Source: Pseudomonas lurida
Lineage (GTDB): Bacteria; Pseudomonadota; Gammaproteobacteria; Pseudomonadales; Pseudomonadaceae
Length of the DNA: 64,000 bases
Assembly: GCF_013522705.1 (NCBI RefSeq)
Contig: NZ_JAAMRE010000018.1
Coordinates: 50,348-114,347, forward strand
Direction of reading: 5' to 3'
Part shown: positions 62,287 to 64,000 of the stretch, one piece after another
How positions within the stretch are numbered: the stretch's first letter is position 1
How the letters are laid out: every line of letters begins with the position of its first letter
Position numbers and translations under genes: made by a program
The notes under the pieces: model-generated
What the model saw: the letters and a program-made list of their open reading frames with translations, nothing else
Databases searched by the model: none
What the model was told of the DNA's origin: nothing

Positions 62287-62307
62287 CCGAGGGTAGAAAA
62301 CCCTCGG
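62287..62307 (-). promoter_or_regulatory. Hairpin in front of the HNH nuclease start
   Basis: CCGAGGGT-AGAAA-ACCCTCGG, perfect 8-bp arms, ends 7 bases before the HNH ATG and covers the place where the ribosome binding site should be. No T-run follows, so it looks like a translational or operator element. Confidence 0.6.
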
Positions 62308-62378
62308 ACGATACTGAGTAGCCATTATTGCGTCTACGAAATTTCCTACGCATTGGTAGGATTCGGCGGTCGTCCGAG

Positions 62379-62957
62379 TTAGTAAATTCGCTGCTTCATT
62401 CGGAAAGGTTGAGTGACTTTGCGCCACCACGGAGTCTTTGCTGACTCTTTCCGATAGGTTCGATTGATCAACAGATACGGCATGTCTCGAAGGCGAATCC
62501 AGCCTTCATCCTGCCAGTGCAGCAGGTTCAACGACATCTCCGGCCAATCCAGCATGCTCAATAGCGGTCGCTCCACCGTCCGGGGCTGGAGCTCGTCGCG
62601 CAATGTCGGAACGACTTCATGAGTGAGCCAACTCCGTAACAGCCTGTTCTCTGGGGCGTAGTGATAGACCAGCAGTGCGTATGCACCGGACTCGCTGATC
62701 ATCAGCAATTCTTCTGGTTGACCGTGGAACAGCAATTTCAGGTATTGCCGTTGATCGGCATCGAGCTTACGAGTCGTTCGTTCATCCAGGCAGTAACCCA
62801 TCAAGCGCCCGAGGTCGCGCGCGCAGAACCACGGTTGGTTTTCTAAAAGGAGGGCATGTAGGGGAAGATGATGTCTGGTGAACACGACGGCAATAGAAAG
62901 CTCAGGTATTACTGCACTCTTGGCCGTCGGTAAGTCGAGCAGATATTGGTTAGGCAT
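62379..62957 (-). CDS. BRO-N / antirepressor-like protein
   Basis: 192-residue protein with a BRO N-terminal domain (about residues 22-115): LENQPWFCARDLGRLMGY and LMISESGAYALLVYHYAPENRLLRSWLTHEVVPTLR. Such domains occur in phage antirepressors and in chromosomal regulators. The C-terminal part is basic. No other phage genes are visible, so it may be a domesticated phage gene. Points away from the nrdB end of the window, same strand. Confidence 0.8.
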   Translation of the reverse strand: MPNQYLLDLPTAKSAVIPELSIAVVFTRHHLPLHALLLENQPWFCARDLGRLMGYCLDERTTRKLDADQRQYLKLLFHGQPEELLMISESGAYALLVYHYAPENRLLRSWLTHEVVPTLRDELQPRTVERPLLSMLDWPEMSLNLLHWQDEGWIRLRDMPYLLINRTYRKESAKTPWWRKVTQPFRMKQRIY

Positions 62958-63225
62958 TTCCTATGACCTCTACGTGATTTTCAGGAGGGCCAAGGGCCCA
63001 ACGTAGAGAGCGGATTCAAGAAACTCCAACAGACATTGCCCTTCATGCAGCATCACGTCCCCATGACTAAAGTTCAGGCGGATTTCTGCTATACGATCAG
63101 GGTTAGCATCTACGTTGGGCGTTTCTTAGGCACCGGCGGACGAGGCTATCAGTATCGAAGTTCGCATCAATCGTTTTGTGGATGATCCTTTTGTAAGACA
63201 GTTCCTATTCAAATCATGAGCGCAT
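62958..63225. other. Intergenic stretch without supported gene
   Basis: About 270 bp between the BRO-N gene start and the nrdB terminator. It is less GC-rich and likely holds the BRO-N promoter. No coding frame, palindrome or RNA gene recognised. Confidence 0.5.
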
Positions 63226-63254
63226 AAAAAAGCCCTGAACAAGTCAGGGCTTTT
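63226..63254 (-). terminator. Terminator of nrdB
   Basis: AAAAGCCCTGA / TCAGGGCTTTT, 11-bp stem with loop ACAAG; on the minus strand it is followed by T-runs. Confidence 0.9.
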
Positions 63255-63275
63255 CAAGGGTGCTTAACTCAGGAA

Positions 63276-64000
63276 TCAATCCCAGCTCAGCGCGCCGCCG
63301 GTCTGGTACTCGATCACGCGGGTTTCGAAGAAGTTTTTCTCTTTCTTCAAGTCCATGATCTCGCTCATCCACGGGAACGGGTTGGTCGTGCCTGGATACT
63401 CTTCCTTTAAGCCAATCTGCGACAGGCGACGGTTAGCGATGAACTTGAGGTAATCCTCCATCATCGCCGCGTTCATGCCGAGAACACCGCGAGGCATGGT
63501 ATCCCGCGCGTATTCGATCTCCAGCTGCGTCCCCTGCAGGATCATCTGGGTCGCTTCTTCCTTCATCTCGGCATCCCACAAATGCGGGTTTTCGATCTTG
63601 ATCTGGTTGATCACATCGATACCGAAGTTCAGGTGCATCGACTCATCGCGCAGGATGTACTGGAACTGTTCCGCCACGCCGGTCATTTTGTTGCGGCGGC
63701 CCATGGAGAGGATCTGGGTGAAGCCGCAGTAGAAGAAGATCCCTTCCAGCACGCAGTAGTAAGCGACCAGGTTGCGCAGCAGCTCTTTATCAGTCTCGAC
63801 GGTGCCGGTTTCGAATTTCGGATCGGAGATCGAGCGGGTGTATTTCAGGCCCCAGGCGGCCTTTTTGGCGACCGATGGAATCTCGTGGTACATGTTGAAG
63901 ATCTCGCCTTCATCCATGGCCAACGATTCGATGCAGTACTGGTAGGCGTGGGTGTGGATCGCTTCTTCGAAGGCCTGGCGCAGGATGTACTGGCGGCACT
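63276..64000 (-). CDS. nrdB: Ribonucleotide reductase beta subunit, 3' part
   Basis: C-terminal 241 residues of the class I small subunit; the start lies right of the window. It supplies the tyrosyl-radical/diiron cofactor to NrdA for deoxynucleotide synthesis. Seen are FEEAIHTHAYQYCIESL (diiron Glu and His ligands) at the right edge, RDESMHLNFGIDVI with another Glu/His pair, and the C-terminal tail ending GGALSWD that docks to NrdA. A terminator follows. Confidence 0.95.
   Translation of the reverse strand, partial: CRQYILRQAFEEAIHTHAYQYCIESLAMDEGEIFNMYHEIPSVAKKAAWGLKYTRSISDPKFETGTVETDKELLRNLVAYYCVLEGIFFYCGFTQILSMGRRNKMTGVAEQFQYILRDESMHLNFGIDVINQIKIENPHLWDAEMKEEATQMILQGTQLEIEYARDTMPRGVLGMNAAMMEDYLKFIANRRLSQIGLKEEYPGTTNPFPWMSEIMDLKKEKNFFETRVIEYQTGGALSWD

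Noticed and set aside
62379..62957. Prophage, on account of the BRO-N gene
   Set aside because: No integrase, capsid, tail or lysis genes and no direct-repeat ends nearby; a single antirepressor-like gene is not enough.
1..64000. tRNA, rRNA, CRISPR array or insertion sequence
   Set aside because: None recognised by eye: no regular spaced repeats, no transposase-like protein and no cloverleaf-like stretch in the gaps. A covariance search could still find a small RNA.

Overview
The window is chromosomal DNA from a Pseudomonas, most likely of the P. fluorescens group. The basis is the gene order gtsABCD-oprB / mutarotase / hexR-zwf-pgl-eda, the tandem fadD2-fadD1 pair beside a phaJ1-like hydratase, high-GC codon use, and many short REP/REPIN palindromes of the GTGGGAG...CTCCCAC and GGGGGCTTGCCCCC type seen in fluorescent pseudomonads. 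No rRNA, tRNA, CRISPR array or insertion sequence was recognised. Both ends cut genes: an AGE-family epimerase at the left and nrdB at the right.

Layout. 1-11.6 kb is the glucose uptake and Entner-Doudoroff entry block: epimerase fragment, periplasmic glucose ABC transporter, OprB porin, hexose-6-P mutarotase, the regulator HexR, then divergent zwf-pgl-eda. 11.7-22 kb is mostly core metabolism: class V aminotransferase, small conserved proteins, a phaJ1 / alpha-beta hydrolase / fadD2 / fadD1 fatty-acid cluster, CsbD-like stress protein, BrkB-like membrane protein and a peptide deformylase. 22-26 kb is a mixed stretch (GNAT, MFS, GST, small hypotheticals). 26.3-29.5 kb is the gluconate regulon gntR / gntK / gntT with three matching palindromic operators. 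29.6-48 kb holds AlaC, effector-binding and GNAT proteins, four regulator/target pairs, phosphate (Pit) and zinc (ZntB) transporters, two chemoreceptors, a glycerophosphodiesterase, a MASE2-GGDEF diguanylate cyclase and a TetR/metallo-hydrolase divergent pair. 49.3-54.5 kb is accessory: a truncated amidase paralogue beside an intact amidase, a small HTH gene behind a LexA-type SOS box, a 317-residue protein of unknown function with a possible zinc site, and an MFS transporter. 54.6-59.8 kb is a probable uptake and catabolic operon (argininosuccinate-lyase paralogue plus polar amino-acid ABC transporter) with a divergent LysR regulator. 60-63 kb holds a VapBC toxin-antitoxin pair, a HAD phosphatase, an HNH nuclease and a BRO-N antirepressor-like gene next to nrdB.

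How the genes work together. Glucose crosses OprB, is bound by GtsA and imported by GtsBCD; Zwf, Pgl and Eda feed it through 6-phosphogluconate and KDPG, with HexR as KDPG-sensing repressor. Gluconate enters through GntT and is phosphorylated by GntK into the same pathway under GntR. Leaders of gtsA, oprB and gntT carry A-rich AAYAAYAA-like motifs next to the ribosome binding site, which suggests a shared Hfq/Crc catabolite-repression layer.

Most notable observations: the inferred Hfq/Crc motifs on the sugar genes, the SOS box ahead of an uncharacterised HTH gene, the decayed amidase duplicate, a one-base frameshift in a CTP-synthase-like amidotransferase, a 102-bp tail-to-tail coding overlap between a PACE efflux gene and an SDR gene, an actinobacterial-looking argininosuccinate-lyase paralogue tied to an ABC importer, and a hairpin covering the start of the HNH nuclease gene. 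I did not find a clearly new multi-gene system. The best candidates for undescribed biology are the 51.8-53.3 kb and 60-63 kb stretches.
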